Shown: positions 63,241 through 64,000 of the stretch, one piece after another
How positions within the stretch are numbered: the first letter of the stretch is position 1
Layout of the letters: every line of letters begins with the position of its first letter
NCBI RefSeq assembly: GCF_003367235.1
Contig: NZ_QRGP01000001.1
Coordinates: 682,001 to 746,000 of the forward strand
DNA: 64,000 bases
Direction: 5' to 3'
Source: Sphingorhabdus pulchriflava
GTDB lineage: Bacteria; Pseudomonadota; Alphaproteobacteria; Sphingomonadales; Sphingomonadaceae
Notes under the pieces: model-generated
Told to the model about the DNA's origin: nothing
The model's input: the letters and a program-made list of their open reading frames with translations, nothing else
Database searches by the model: none
Program-made: the position numbers and the translations under genes

Positions 63241-64000
63241 TTATGCGCCGTGCAGGCCGACAATGGCTACGGCTGAAACATTCTGTACGGGTTGCCCTCC
63301 CAGATTATGAGAGAGCGCAAATACGGGATTGTCCTGCCGTTGCCGGTCACCGGCGCGGCCGAGCAGTTGCAGGTAGTTTTCGTAGATCATCCGCAGGCCC
63401 GACGCCCCGATTGGGTGGCCGAAGCATTTGAGGCCACCGTCAATCTGGCAGGGGATGCTGCCATCCGCATCGAAAAAGCCGTCGCGGACGTCTTTCCAGC
63501 CTTCGCCTTCTTTGGAAATATAAAGGTCTTCCATTGTCACCAGTTCGGTAATCGAGAAGCAGTCATGCACCTCCATCAGGCTAACCTGTTCGCGCGGCTT
63601 GGTAATGCCCGCTTCCTCATACGCTTTGGCTGCAGCAATGCGGGTTGTGTGGAAATAGCTGCCATCCCAACCACCGCCTTGCTGCATTTCCCATCCGTTG
63701 GAGGCGGAGATTTGCAGGGCCTTGATCGTTACGAGCTCCTGCTTGCCTAATGCTTTGGCGATTTCGGGCGTTGTGACGATGGCACAGGCCGCGCCGTCCG
63801 ATACCCCGCAGCAGTCATATAGGCCGAGCGGATCAGCGATCATCGGAGCGTTGAGTACCGTGTCGATATCGACCGCCTTTTGCAGATGCGCTTTGGGGTT
63901 CTTTGCTCCATTGGCGTGACTCTTGACTGAGACATGGGCGATGGCACGTTTTAGGTCATCGCGTGATACGCCGTGCTTGGCGCGATAGGCGGAGGCAATC
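63241..64000 (-). CDS. Thiolase / acetyl-CoA acetyltransferase (partial, 5' end outside window)
   Basis: About 252 C-terminal residues are visible. They include MIADPLGLYDCCGVSDGAA, a SLMEVHDCFSITEL block and the terminal CFGHPIGASGLRMIYE and SHNLGGQPV, which carry the catalytic His and Asn-like residues of SCP2-type thiolases. The N-terminal active-site cysteine lies outside the window. The gene ends 10 bases before the next dehydrogenase start, so it is the upstream member of the same operon. It probably cleaves a 3-ketoacyl-CoA. Confidence 0.88.
   Translation of the reverse strand, partial: IASAYRAKHGVSRDDLKRAIAHVSVKSHANGAKNPKAHLQKAVDIDTVLNAPMIADPLGLYDCCGVSDGAACAIVTTPEIAKALGKQELVTIKALQISASNGWEMQQGGGWDGSYFHTTRIAAAKAYEEAGITKPREQVSLMEVHDCFSITELVTMEDLYISKEGEGWKDVRDGFFDADGSIPCQIDGGLKCFGHPIGASGLRMIYENYLQLLGRAGDRQRQDNPVFALSHNLGGQPVQNVSAVAIVGLHGA

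Noticed and set aside
1-64000. CRISPR arrays, insertion sequences, prophage, toxin-antitoxin or defence islands
   Set aside because: I saw no regularly spaced repeats, transposase motifs, phage structural genes or known defence domains. Apart from the tRNA fragment and XRE remnant, the window is housekeeping and metabolic.

Overview
The window is a piece of an alphaproteobacterial chromosome, most likely Sphingomonadales. That is inferred from the operon orders (ispH-thrB-rnhA; argS-SPOR-nagZ-scpA-scpB-tatABC; a complete dcw cluster ending ftsQ-ftsA-ftsZ), a split gcvPA/gcvPB behind a tandem glycine riboswitch, a cysN/cysC fusion and Cpa/Tad pilus genes. Codon usage and base composition look moderately GC-rich throughout. 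Almost every base is coding, with many 4-base stop/start overlaps.

Layout. 1-0.85 kb: the left edge of a Tad pilus locus (cpaB partial, cpaA). 0.9-3.2 kb: an alpha/beta hydrolase, an FAD oxidoreductase and a 57-residue YegP-like protein. 3.2-5.6 kb (minus): ispH-thrB-rnhA. 5.8-13.0 kb: a lipoprotein with its own terminator, then argS, a SPOR protein with a strong terminator, and nagZ-scpA-scpB-tatABC. 13.0-15.4 kb (minus): a 40-residue entericidin-like lipoprotein and a ZnuD-like TonB-dependent receptor, followed by a cysteine synthase-like gene facing away. A good Zur-type palindrome lies between the last two. 16.5-17.7 kb: two unassigned membrane-anchored proteins. 18.0-36.3 kb: the dcw cluster from mraZ to ftsZ without interruption. 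36.4-40.3 kb: a TPR/SPOR protein, a dGTPase-like protein and a TIP30-like NAD-binding protein. 40.3-45.0 kb: glycine riboswitch and gcvT-gcvH-gcvPA-gcvPB. 45.1-49.3 kb: a TonB-C-like periplasmic protein (minus), then an acyl-CoA ligase/dehydrogenase pair behind an 8-2-8 operator-like palindrome. 49.3-54.0 kb: sugar nucleotide genes ugd, wecC and wecB (minus) and a Wza-type export lipoprotein (plus). 54.1-57.7 kb: sulfate activation genes cysD, cysNC and cysQ. 57.8-60.4 kb: MaoC hydratase, CitE-type lyase and a ferredoxin reductase. 60.4-60.9 kb: a displaced 3' half of a tRNA-Lys gene and a damaged XRE regulator, which look like the edge of an integrated element. 60.9-64.0 kb (minus): a thiolase (partial) and two acyl-CoA dehydrogenases.

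How it works together. Most of the window builds and divides the cell: peptidoglycan precursors (mur, mraY, ddl), the divisome (ftsL, I, W, Q, A, Z), wall recycling (nagZ), septal or wall-binding SPOR proteins, chromosome segregation (scpAB) and Tat export. Around it sit one-carbon metabolism under glycine control, a probable zinc acquisition locus, an envelope polysaccharide precursor and export set next to PAPS synthesis, and two beta-oxidation-like gene groups.

I found no phage, CRISPR array, intact insertion sequence, toxin-antitoxin pair or defence system. The items most worth checking are the tRNA-Lys fragment with its regulator remnant, the Zur box shared by the receptor and the cysteine synthase-like gene, the operator in front of the acyl-CoA genes, and the unassigned envelope proteins. 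No wholly new multi-gene system is evident.
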